A stretch of DNA of 64,000 bases from Holothuria scabra (lineage: Eukaryota; Echinodermata; Holothuroidea; Aspidochirotida; Holothuriidae). The DNA lies in the NCBI GenBank assembly GCA_037179385.1, contig CM074195.1:28724222-28788221 (forward strand), in the 5' to 3' direction. Position numbers and translations under genes: made by a program. Below the pieces are notes generated by a model. The model saw only the letters and a list, made by a program, of their open reading frames with translations. It was not told where the DNA came from and did no database searches. Shown here one piece after another: positions 50,274 through 61,737 of the stretch; position 1 is the first letter of the stretch, and each line of letters starts with the position of its first letter.

Positions 50274-50565
50274 CAGGGTTCCTGCAAGCCTGGACAAGCC
50301 GTGAAAAACTCATGGAAAAGTCAGGGATTATTGTAAAAATGACAGAAATCATGAAAAGTCATGAAATCTAGCACAGATCAGTCTTTAAGTTTTGTTCGAG
50401 TAAATAAATTTATTCATTTATTTTTCAAAATGACCCTGCCATTAAAGTTGATTTATCAAATGTGGGATTTAATTTGGCCATGAAATAGTCATATTAAGGT
50501 CATGGATACTGGATAGTCATGGAAAAGTCATAAAATGTTATTTTTCTTTAGGTGCAGGAACCCTG
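50274..50565. mobile_element. 292-bp hAT-like MITE with CAGGGTTCC ends
   Basis: It begins CAGGGTTCCTGCA and ends TGCAGGAACCCTG, a perfect 13-bp inverted repeat. A perfect 6-bp direct repeat TTGCTG flanks it (50268-50273 and 50566-50571). The interior repeats phrases such as TCATGGAAAAGTCA. CAGGG ends fit hAT-type MITEs, although 8 bp would be the usual duplication. It lies in SPEN intron 1. Confidence 0.8.
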
Positions 50566-52117
50566 TTGCTGGTTTATTTGTACTTTGTGTTGTCTTCCTC
50601 GTAGAATTTGAAAAGCCAGCAATACTGTTCCTGTGTGGACACAAAATATGGGGGTTTTGCTCAATGTAATTGTGCAGAGAATATGGACAGACCTAGTGAA
50701 CTGATAGCCTAGTCAAACTTCTAGTCTTGGTGTGAGCTACCTGCCCTAGATATTTAGGTGTCAATATATGACTGAGACTGAATAAAATGTTGCTCCTTGG
50801 TTCAGTGCTATGCTTTGTAAGTTAATGTGCCTGATGTAAAATTGTTATTTAAGGTAGACCATACTTTTGCAAAAAACATTTAAGACACAGTATTGCACTG
50901 TTGCACATGTAACAAACCAGGCCTGTGAATATTTGCTATCTGCAGACAATTTGAATGAAGCTGGGACGTGCGGATGACACATCAGTTAAAATGAGCAGGT
51001 GAGCACTTCCCCATCTTGTGTCTGTCCACAGATGAGTCACAAATTGTCTTAGGAGCATTCACCCTGTCATAGGAATGGAAAGTTATCTTTGCTTTCAGCT
51101 GTGATTCAAAGAAAATTTTATGAATTATTCATGAGGTTTTTGCTTGATTCTGAAAATTTCTATGCATAAAATTGGGGCAGTAAAGTAAAATATTTTAGGG
51201 AAATGGTCTACTGATCATATTTTTTACATAGTATCATGTACAAAACTTCCAGTCCTCAATTGTAGGAAATGTAAATTTAGAAATATCAATTACAAATGCT
51301 GTAAAATCAAAAGGTCAGTTTCCCTTAAGGCAGCACTGCTTCTTCCTGAATTGAGGTGTGTGTTTGTACACCTTTTAAACATTGTCATAAAGCAATGTGT
51401 GTATTTTCAAACTGGTTAAACTTGCTATTATGTAGTTCAGTGATGATTTCATAAGCTATGTAAGATGAATAGAGCAATATTATTTTTAATGAGCCAGAAA
51501 CTAAAAGTATGTAACCAAAATGCAGTGAACTTTTTGTAATTCAATCATGGCCTCTCAGTTAAATGATTGTCACATGAAACTGGTCGTATATAAACCCAGT
51601 ACAAATTTGTTGAGTGCCGTATTTCTTGTGAATACAAAGTAAAAAAATTTTGAAAAAGGTGGCAGACTGTTATTACCAGTGGTGCTGAAAGAAATGTTAT
51701 TTCCTGTAGTGCAGGTCAAATTTCCCTCAATTCTTCCATCTGTTTCGTTACACCAGCCAATCTTCCGAGTTTCTCATTCCTTGCTGTGGAGATTTTCCTA
51801 CAAGCACTGAAATTTTCCTTGCCAAGGAGCTTCTTATATTTTTTTTTATCACACCTTTTATTACACCTGTTCATCTCAGTAAAGATGCAAAAGAAGTCTC
51901 CCAGCGCAGATAATTGATTGCACAATAGGTAGGAGGAATTACGTCACATAGTATGTGCTGGTATCCTTACAATGTATCCAGTGACATTGCTAGTGTACCT
52001 GTACAATGTAAAGCCAACAGAGTGCTGAGATGTTTCTATTTGAAGGGGAAACAGTGCAACCAAACTATTTTGAATTTTTGAGGTGTCTTATTGTTTTCAA
52101 AGCGTCTTTTACTTTTA

Positions 52118-52500
52118 TATGGCACGCACTTTACACCAATTTATGTCAGTGTGCCCAAATGATTTGATGGTGTCCACCTATAAAGCCGTAAACGTTATAT
52201 AGTTGTGTTGTCTCGCATTTCGAGTAATAATCTACGTCGTGGTGTCAATATTTATTTCATCTCATTTAATATTTGGCCACACATGAGCGAATATAGAGTG
52301 ACCAAATATTTGGCCGTGTCAACTTGAGTATAGACTGCCAAAATATTTGGCAGAGTCAACTTGAATATAGACTGTCAAAATATTTGGTATGGCTTTATTG
52401 GACAGCGTCAATACATTATATGGCGTTACAAAATATTTGGCCGTGTTAGTGTGAATACGGCGGTAAAATGTATAGTGGCTCGAAAAATATGTAGTTAACA
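52118..52500 (+). repeat. Left inverted terminal repeat with subterminal palindrome ladder
   Basis: The outer 150-200 bp are unique sequence shared with the right end. Units of about 37 bp follow, each holding a CCAAATATTTGG-like palindrome, at about 52302, 52339, 52376 and 52432, separated by segments resembling GTCAACTTGAATATAGACT. Later units are degenerate. Confidence 0.8.
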
Positions 52501-52740
52501 TAACATATCATAACAGGTTAAAGGGCAAAGGAGGGCTAGTGTACAGGTCCCATGAGATGCCATGTAATGCCCTGTAAAATTAAAAGGAATACGGACCAAA
52601 GGTTATGCTGGCCTGAGTTGGTATAAATAAATGACTGAGTCCTAGGTTAGGCTGGCTAACTAATAACATGTACAAAGGCAGCACAGGGAGATCATATCGT
52701 AACCTATCGCCCATAATCATGATTGAAATAGAGTTGACAG

Positions 52741-52916
52741 CAGTGGCGGCACCAAGTGGGGGGGTTCGGGGGCATTCCCCCAGTCTGAACCTCCCCCAGT
52801 CAGCTCCGGAATAATAGTGGCCTACCAAGATTTCGCGCTTTTTTGCCCCCCACAGCATTTTCTTTTGTCCTCCATTTGCCCCTCCCCCTACTTTTTTGAT
52901 CCTGGTGCCGCCACTG
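52741..52916. mobile_element. 176-bp hAT-like MITE nested in the foldback transposon
   Basis: The ends CAGTGGCGGCACC and GGTGCCGCCACTG are perfect 13-bp inverted repeats. They are flanked by a perfect 8-bp duplication GTTGACAG (52733-52740 and 52917-52924). CAGTG-type ends with an 8-bp target duplication are the signature of the hAT superfamily. The interior is G- and C-rich with no coding capacity. The intact duplication shows a recent insertion into its host element. Confidence 0.9.
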
Positions 52917-52939
52917 GTTGACAGACACCGTAACAGCAG

Positions 52940-53130
52940 TGGCAACTGGGCTCTATTTCATAAAGCTCAGGAATATTCCTATCTTTTACTTAGGAACGAT
53001 AATCATCAGGGTACATTCCTAACTTTCTGTTTCATAAAACAAGTTAGGAAGAATTCATCCCTATCTTCATGTTGAAATCATCCCTAACTTTAGGCATGAT
53101 CTTGATTAGACCTAACAAAGTTCCTTAGTG
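52940..53130. repeat. Repeat rich in TTTCATAAA and CCTAACTT motifs
   Basis: Short words recur in both orientations (TTTCATAAAGC, TTTCATAAAAC, CCTAACTTT, AAGTTAGGAA), so the stretch can fold on itself. It probably is a degenerate MITE in the centre of the foldback transposon. No boundaries could be fixed. Confidence 0.4.
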
Positions 53131-53395
53131 TCACATGGTGACTTAGCGGGAAATTTTAGGTCAAAACACCGCTAGGCTAATCAATTTAGCATGTGTATGA
53201 CTTAAAGATGTATGTAAGAAAGCTTGTCCTAAATACGGTTTTGTTCATGATCATGTAAGCTCTTTGAAAGGGGAAAACGTGGTCTGTGGCCTGGATTCCA
53301 TGCCGACTCGCGAAACATTGTATCGTACTGATCTACAAAATAGCCTAAAAGCCTACTCAACTTCCTGGCTGGACCGACTCTATTTTGGAATAAAA

Positions 53396-53699
53396 TTAAA
53401 GGCCCAGTTCTCTCACCCCAAACAGTACCAATTCTCCTAACCTTCTTACCGAAGCCCCTCCCACAATTGTCTGAAAATCATCCTCATCCATATACAATCT
53501 CAGTTTATGGCTTCAAGGTGAGTATAAAAAACTCAATTTATATAATCAAAACACTCTCAGTACTATTCATGCTGTGTAATATAAGCTTTGGTACTCTGCA
53601 TTGTTTGAATAAGCTGTCAATCAAAGAGCTGAACCAATCGAGAATTTCGGTACCCCCATACCAAAATTGTAGTTTGGGGTGAGAGGTCTGGCACTTTAA
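53396..53699 (-). mobile_element. TTAA-flanked MITE with CTCTCACCCCAA ends, nested in the foldback transposon
   Basis: The element begins TTAAAGGCCCAGTTCTCTCA and ends in the inverted equivalent. It is a reverse-oriented, full-length relative of the element at 31987-32297 (304 against 311 bp). TTAA at both edges suggests a TTAA target duplication, as used by piggyBac-like transposases. The interior is AT-rich and non-coding. Confidence 0.75.
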
Positions 53700-54984
53700 G
53701 GGTTCGGCTAGCAAGGGTGTAGATCCACAGTCCAAAATGGACTTTTCCTACACCCGTGAGGTTTGGAATTTAGGATAGACACAAAGACAGCAATAATAGC
53801 TTTTTGCGCTGCCCAAATGTGTAGGGAATTTTTGGGATATTGTTGATTTTCCATGAAAATTTCCTGAGTGTGTTTTGGGATTGTAGAATATGCCCATGGT
53901 ATTTCCCACCTGTCGTAAGAGGCGACTAAGGGGAGACAAAAATTGCACTAGACAGTAGGCCTACTTGAAAATAAATTTAAACTTTGAACTTTTTATGGAG
54001 TTAACTGACACTATATAGACACATTCATGTTGGTGTTTCGTTTTATCACATCTAACGAAGTATAACTAACACAATAAAAATTTTACGACTATGACGCATT
54101 TCCCCCTTTTGGGTATGATTTATTTTAAAGTTTGGGACACTCTTGGGAATTTCCTGAAGCATCATGGCATTTCTGACGGTCCAATTTTTTTCCAAATTCC
54201 TGCTCGATTGTTTTTTTTTTTCAAATTCCTGTCTGAATTTTAGATTTTGCGAAAATTTGGGGGGCAGTTTGCCTCGCAGCCCTTCCCGCCTCATACAGCT
54301 ATGATATATGCCCGACTAATGCACCAAAGTCTGCACGAGTCGGCAAGTTTTTCTCAGTGGGGGGGGGGGGGATGCAAGCCCCCGTCCGCAACGGCTATGG
54401 TTGAATTCAATCCCCAACTTAGTTAGTGTCTGTGGGGTACTGTAAATGAGCCAAGAGCGTGATGCACAGCCGTTAGGAATTAGGTAAAAAGGGCACGGTC
54501 CAATATCCAAAGGAAAGGCTGGATGTGGTTGACAAATAATTGTGCATAGCAATTGTAAACTCATAGTTTTTTGGCAATTTTTTAGCTGGAGAACAACAGC
54601 TGCATCTTAATATTCAATAATCCACCCTCCTCGGCGTGGTGTTAGGGCTAAAAGTGTACAGTTTCATGAGAATGTGTATGTCCTCATCCCTATATTTGTA
54701 TCCCCCCTTTCATAAAACTGCATCTGCACCCAACCTCACTGCATCCCCACAAATGATTAAACAGTTAGTCCTATCCTACGGCAATTATACTAACTTTAGT
54801 TTCCATAACATCCACAATATGCAGACTTAACATTACCTCTTCGCTGCTGAATTTTCCAGCAGATGAGACAGTCAATTACATGCCTCTTCTGAGCTGATAA
54901 CAAACACACAATATGTGTCATTGTGTGGCCAAATTTACCGGGATATCGTCTGCGTCGATGATTGGTCGAACGGAAAACACGTTC

Positions 54985-55442
54985 GGGGACTAAATATTTT
55001 TTCAGTCCATATATAAGTTTTACCACTGTATTCGCATTGACACCATATTCGCGTTCACACGACAATATATTTTGGCACTCTATATTCGCGTTGATACGGG
55101 GCCAAACAGAAAGTAACAGTAGGCAGCCAGATCAAATATTTTGGCAGTCTGTATTCTGATTAACACGGTCAAATATTTGGGCACTCGAAATCGCGTTTAC
55201 GGCCAAATATTTTACCCTATATTCACGTTGACACTGCCAAATAGTTTGGTCACTCTGTATTCGATTAGGCCTAGTATTTATGACCAAATACTAAATGAGA
55301 TGAAATAAATATGGACACCACGACGTAGATTATCACTCGAAATGCGAGACAACACAACGATATAACTTTTACGGCCTTACAAGTGGACACCATCAAATCA
55401 TTTGGGCACACCGACATAAATTGGTGTAAAGTGCGTGCCATA
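54985..55442 (-). repeat. Right inverted terminal repeat with subterminal palindrome ladder
   Basis: This is the reverse complement of the left terminal repeat. AAATATTT-type boxes recur at about 54992, 55064, 55133, 55170, 55204, 55240 and 55282, mostly 34-42 bp apart, with linker segments resembling CTATATTCGCGTTGACAC. CpG is high here (22 in 420 bp at 55021-55440) compared with the flanking intron. Confidence 0.8.
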
Positions 55443-58400
55443 CTTTTAAGCCAGCAGTTTTGCCTGACACTGAATTTTAATGCCTAAACTATGACCCTGA
55501 ATATGGAAAATGTATGCTGCAGAAGTTTCATGCCTTTTACAAATTTATTCATGATCAAAGTAGGTTTGGGGTGACAGTCATGCTTCCTGTTTAGACTAAA
55601 ACTAGTTTCAACCACATCTAGTAGCAACATTGGTACATATGTTTCTTTTTTTTGTCAGGGATTGGTAGACTTGGAAGATAGCCATGCTGAATGACAATAA
55701 TTTGTACATGATACATACATTCATGCTTTGCGTACACAATAATAATTACACATTAATTATGCCTTAGGCTTATTGTAAATTCCTACAAAAGTGGCATGGC
55801 AGGATGAAAAGATTGCAAATGCAAGTTTTCCTTCAGTAACAGGAAATACAACTACTGGACCCAATGACTGAGCCTTTCAAGTTCTGACCAAAATGCCAAA
55901 AGGGTGTAAATGAAGTCTTTGAATACATATCATTGAAGACTAGTAAATTTGTCAATTTATACTTCATGCTTTTTCACACTAAAAGCAATTATTGTCTTTT
56001 AACAGTTGACAGTTTACTTTTCATTTTCCTGGTGTTATAACACTGCTTAAAGTTCAGTCACTACCCATTTTCTTTAGGATTGTGCCTCATGGTGGATTTT
56101 CCCAGCAGAAAACTATGATTTGAGGTTTCACTGGACCTGATTATATTATTTTTTTTTCTTTTCTATTACAAGCCATTGTTCAGATAGACTGCAAGACACA
56201 GCCATTAGAGGTTGAACCCTTCATTAGTATAAACCTGTAGCAAACAGTAGGCTTGTTGGATGTATTTAATACAGTACTTATTGGTAGGCTATGTGGGCAA
56301 TTTTCAGCTGCTTAGACATGTAGGACCCCATTATTTTAACTAATGGGGTAATCTTAGCAGCTTAGCAGCTAAATTATAAAATTTTGAAGAGTAACTCGTT
56401 GGTTTGCTGCAAAGTTCAAGTGGCCTGTAGATACTTAGAAGTGAAATTTAAAGTTGTGGAATCTGGCTGTTATTTCAAAATAACTTTGGGGTGACTGCTT
56501 TTGCACATGCCTGACTTGCAAACAATAGAGGTACCTATTCAACCTATTGACAGATTTATGTGTGTCTGTAAGTTTCCTGCTTTCCATCTTGACCTTTAAT
56601 AACCATTGTATTAGGTATGTAGCTAGGATCCAGCTGTCAATTTACTGTACCACCAACATAGGGAGCTGCCACTTGGAGTGCAGCTTCTAGTATGTGTAGT
56701 GCATAGCTAGCTGCTGGCAGCCAAGCCTGCCATCTGGAATTCAGACACATAATAAACCTGTGAATGAGAATTACACTGGATGGTTGAAACAAGTAATTGT
56801 AAGCTTCCTTTCTGCAAAACACTTAGGGTTGTTGCTGTTGATAGTGGAATAGTGTAAGAATTTCTGGGGGTAGGAATTGATACAATTGGCATTGAGTTAA
56901 CATGGTCAAGAGTACCAGCAGAACAAAGCAGAACTATACTGCAACAAACAAGGTTGTTGCTGTATAGTAAAATGGTATGTCTGCCCAGTTGTCAAGGCCC
57001 TTGTTCCATCAGTTCAGAGTTGATGTAGAAATTTGTTGGTCAATTTTAAAGCTGTTGACATGTTTGGCAATTGTTTGCCTCAGTCAAGGACTAGTGTATG
57101 TTGACTCTGAGATCTGCTGAAATAACTGTGGCCTGGGGTTTATGGAATGCCAAGTGAAATATTGTCTGTGCATTTGTGTTTAATGTATGAATGAAAGCAT
57201 TGAAAGCAATAAACTAGAGGTACGCAGTGTCGCAGTACTTAAGTTAATTGTCAGTATTCCAGTATCCTTTAGCCTGTTTTGAGAAGGAAGAACTTCATAA
57301 ATGACTAAGTTATGTCATGCAATTCCTGTTGATGCCATGTAGCAATTTTGGGGTATCTTGTTGGTTAAAACAGGGAGCTGTACATCATGACTTGTAGGCC
57401 TATCTATTTGCAGTGTTTGCACCCTTCATTTCCAAGTTGTTTACATGAATTATTCCTGTGTGACCTGATGTTCTGCTCCTAAATTGTCCCATGTCATGGC
57501 CAGGGAGAGAATGTATGGTGTTCACCATGTATGTGGTACTGATGTGAAATGCAGTGTGTGATGTCAGTTGTGCAATTTTCAACAACTCTTTTAATGATAC
57601 AGCCTACCAATTTCTTACAGTATATTAACAGTGCTGATACAGTACACAAAATCCCATTGGATAGTCTTAATGTACATGTGAACAGTAGGTATGGCACAAT
57701 TACCCAAACCTGTGTGTGTACAGTATTGTACCTTGTTTATCATTTGATTGGATTAGCAAAATAATGTACAGTTTATTGTCCTACAAACACTGCCAGTTCA
57801 GTGAGGATTTCTTACAGCCTGATACTGTGAGGTGACAAACATTGATTCCATAGCAAACTAGATTAGTCCAAATAAAGGTTTCAACCCAGTGAATAGCATC
57901 ATTTTACATTGCTATTCAATACACATGGGCAACTCAACTTCCAATCCTTTTTTATTTATCAGCCATAGCTGTTTGTGCAACCTCATGTTAAACTGGCCTT
58001 ATTTCATGCTACCTTTACTCCTAGCTAAGCTTCCAGCCAATAGTCTATTAGAATGGGTAGATCAAAGAGTTCAATTGAATTTCTTAGCATTTAGGTATTC
58101 CCTTAGCCATCTCCTCTTCTCATCTCATCAATAGATCAATAGCTTCTAGTCTGTGTTGGTATTCACCAAGTGAAGAGGTTGTGAGGGAATGCTATTGTGT
58201 ATTGAGCCAGGTTGCCAAGGACATTCAGTATTGTTCATTGAAAGCCCCCATGAGGTTATGTAATAGGATTTTAAAGAAAGCTTTCACTCAATCCATGGTA
58301 GTGAAGGAAGGTATTCAGTATACATGGACCTTTGACCAAAGGTGTTATTCACACAAGTTTTCTTTTTCTGTCATCAGTCCCATTGCTATAGGTGATGTGT

Positions 58401-59648
58401 CTGGTAGGCTTTAGGTACAACAAGGTCCAGCGAGAACCAAAGAAAGTAAACATCTTAATGTACTCTGCTGAAAAGAACTGTATGCATTGAATAGAGGAAT
58501 GGTTGTTATAGGGCTTGTGAGAGGGTGATTCTAGGGGAAATTTTACTTATCATCAGTAATCTTTTGCAAGAAGGCAGGATGAGAATGCCCTGTTTATGAG
58601 GCAGGCACAGTTAGGGCTTCTGTCAAATGATTACTTCCTATGAGATGTTTTGTTAATTCCAAACCAGCTGGATTAAAGGGGTTGAATGACATGTTGTACA
58701 TTGCCCATTTTTATACCCTTTGAAGGCCTGAGTGGCAGCCCTTATGGTTCATGGAGATGTAGACTTTATGCATTGACAAAACATTGACTAAAACCTTGGG
58801 GGGAAAACAATGGTACCTGTAACCCCATGCTTAATTTTCACCTTTCATGTGTAGCATACTATGCACATACTGGTTGGCAAATCAGCTGTCTGAACTTGGG
58901 GGGTTATGGTGTGTTTTGTGTCCAACGAAGGGTTTACTTCTTGCTCTGTGGCATTTTATGCGTAAGTTCTAAATAGACAGGGCAGTAGATATTTAGTATC
59001 TTCATGTAAAATAGTCTTACATTCTGTGCACAAAGTATACGTACAGTACCTTACATAACTGCAAGTTTTTGTTTTTTACTTACGCAAACATGTATACAAA
59101 GCATTTAAGCATAAATAAGGATAGTAAGTGAAAGCTGTTTCATTGAAATAGAGGCTTTCAGGAGAATGGAAGTCTGATTTAAACAAACATGAATAATGCA
59201 TTGAAGCAAAGTAAAGATGTAGGGTTTGTGAACTTCATGTCAGTGTTATTAAGTTAGAGAGCTCTATGGAGATGGATCCATGCTCAGCACATTCAAATCA
59301 TGTGCTTCAATGTATCGAAAGGGCAGTCATTTATCTAATTGGCAGTTATTGCCAAATGCCAAGTCACTTATGTATGTCCTGTGCCCAACTGCTCATACTG
59401 GCCAGTTAGATAAATGACCCTCCTCTTATGTAATTTATGTATAGAATTTTTGTTCACGAAACACCAATGAACAATGTTACAAAGTAGGCCCTACATTTTA
59501 TGTTGTGTTGGGCTTTTTTATGTTACTTAATGTACATGTTTCAATATATTTGAAATGAAGTCTAATTCAGGCTGCAAATATGATGGTGAAATTGTGTGTT
59601 GTGTGTATGAAAAGAAACATTAGCTGTATATATGCTAATATACATACC

Positions 59649-59815
59649 AAAGACTCTAAAAATGGAACCTACTGCCATTGTGCGTGATGCTCTGCATAAG
59701 CAATGGAGTAGGGAAAACAAGCCAGTGAGCCACAACTGGAAAAAAGGCTGTGGTCGGCTCGACTTGAACCAATAGGTTGGAAACTGGGCCGTAAAACTCT
59801 AACTCAACAGCTAAC
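59649..59815 (+). mobile_element. 5'-truncated SINE copy in SPEN intron 1
   Basis: The body and 3' end are well preserved: AAGACTCTAAAAATGGAACC, GCAATGGAGTAGGGAAAACA, AATAGGTTGGAAACTGGGCC. A CTAACTCAACAGCTAACTAG tail follows. The tRNA head is missing. Confidence 0.85.
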
Positions 59816-59966
59816 TAGCTGAATATGCTGAATATTTGTGGGGTGCAATACATTTTTATAGAAGTCATAATTTGAATTTGTGTTAATGAGTTCTCTATGT
59901 TAGACACATGAAAACACTTTAACACAATGTATACATTGCCATTTTCTAGTGAGCTTGACATAAATC

Positions 59967-60540
59967 TTAAAGGGGAAGTTTAAGCAAAAAAATTAATTTT
60001 CACACGTGAAAGAGGAACAAAATCTATGCAGTGTGGTGAAAGTCTCATTCAAATTGGACATGTATTTCTTGAGATATCAGTTAATGAAGTCAGTAGATTT
60101 GTGTTTAAAACTGAGTTTGAGGGCAGCAGAGCTTATATCACTTCCTCACATTGACAAGGAATGCTTTGTTTCCCTTTGTTTTATCAGACTGTTGTATTGA
60201 CCTTGAAGTTAATAGGAGTATGACCTCTTTGTGGAGGATGCAAAGTTTAAGTTCTTGTGCCAGTTATGCAATCACATTTTAATAATATGGTATGTTGAGG
60301 AGAAAATCCAGTACAAAGTTTAAGAAAAACAAAAGACTGCCCATTAATGTGGGGATGTGATGTCATATGTACTTGCTTCAAGTTCACTTTTTGTTGAAAA
60401 TTTGAATACCTTACCTGTTCATATCTTGAGAGCCACACATCAGATTTCAATGCAAATTTCACCAAAATGCTTAGAATAAGCACCCTTCTGACATACCAAA
60501 TCCTTTTGTGACCTTAAACCCTTCTTTTAAGAAAATTCTC
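59967..60540 (+). mobile_element. About 600-bp foldback-like element, copy 2
   Basis: It starts TTAAAGGGGAAGTTTAAGCA and runs through GTTTGAGGGCAGCAGAGCTT and CTTGCTTCAAGTTCACTTTT. Short frames at 60006-60200 (+) and 60247-60483 (-) are not conserved in copy 1. Right edge uncertain. Confidence 0.7.
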
Positions 60541-61737
60541 CCAAACATTTCATTTCTGTCCATTATGTGGTGTTAACTTCTTGAAAATCCAATAAAGCTT
60601 TGCAGTATATTGGATTCAAGAAAGCTGTTACAGTTTACTTTTTTCCATTACTCTGTCAAGATGTTGGTGTGTCAAGCCAAAATATTTCTATATTCCTATG
60701 AAAGACTTGCGAGGTTGATTCATGGATCATTTTCTGAAGCTGTCCACAATTTTGACATGTTTATGTCAGACCTTTTATTTCTTCAGTGCAGTCCATCAGC
60801 TTTCTCCCTTTCTCTCCCCATTTGACAAGCTAGTCTCTTATCTCATTTTCTTCATTTTCTCCTAGTTTCTCATTCCTCTTTTTTCTGGCTCTTTTTTCAT
60901 CATCTTCGGTTTTTTTCCCTCCCTTTTACTAACCTCTTCCATTTGGACCTGGCTTTAGCTGCATGCTTCTTTTTGCTGTTATTGCATTTTGAGCCTGCCA
61001 GTCTGTATACCAAAGAAATACGCCTGCCAGGCATCAATTTTCACATCTGAATTGCAAAGGGAGGCCCACAACAGGTTCTTTGCTTACTTAGGGTAATTAT
61101 GCGATACAGCCAGTGTTGCTGAAATTGAATGGCTTGTATGTCTGTGTGCAGTTAGGCGCTGTCTAATGTAGGTAGCTCTGCTCTCTTCATGGATGAAGAG
61201 GACAAGATAAAAGGGTGAGATAGAGAGAGTGGCATGAGGGAGAGAAGGCATAAGGAACATTTGTACTCAATATTTTGAGGTACATGGTAGGGGGAGAACG
61301 GAATTCTCATTTGCCATCTAATTTCTTTAGGTATATTTTGCAATATACAAAGAGAGAATTCTGGCTTAAGTTAACAAGTGGTTGTAGTATAGGTTCAGCT
61401 GATAGATGTAGTTTAGGTACATAGCTTTTCAGTTTTTCTTACAATGGAAAACATCTTTGTTCAAATTCTACCATCCGTCCATTGCATTAAGTTACGTTAC
61501 AGTAGCAATTAAGTGTACAGTAGCATCTGATAGTGAACTGAATTAAATTAATTTGTGGACTGCACAAAGAAGACTATATGGCAGGATTGGCCCATATTGT
61601 ATGTGGGACTCTTTCGTTTGTTGGTGAATTTCACCTATTTTGTTGTAGTTTTTCAAAGGCTTTTGAAGGAAATAAGTCTCCTAGGAGGTGTTCATTATTC
61701 ACAGGTATTTTGCTTTGAAAGCTATGGCATTTTTTTT

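Larger units (their letters stand above)
52118..55442. mobile_element. 3.3-kb foldback-type DNA transposon with long inverted terminal repeats
   Basis: The left end TATGGCACGCACTTTACACC (52118 on) is matched by its reverse complement ending at 55442. About 210 bp pair at roughly 90 percent, including the shared segment TCTCGCATTTCGAGT. Both ends are flanked by CTTTTA (52112-52117 and 55443-55448), a 6-bp target duplication. An 8-bp reading, ACTTTTAT against ACTTTTAA, is also possible if the element starts one base further in. Inside each terminal repeat is a ladder of AAATATTT palindromes. The centre (52500-54985) has no transposase-like frame and carries two nested small elements. The architecture resembles foldback transposons such as the TU elements known from sea urchins, but the superfamily cannot be assigned by eye. 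It is non-autonomous as seen here. Confidence 0.85.

Noticed and set aside
52300..52450. A CRISPR-like array of regularly spaced palindromes
   Set aside because: The DNA is eukaryotic, spacers are themselves repeats, and the same ladder is inverted at the other end of a transposon.
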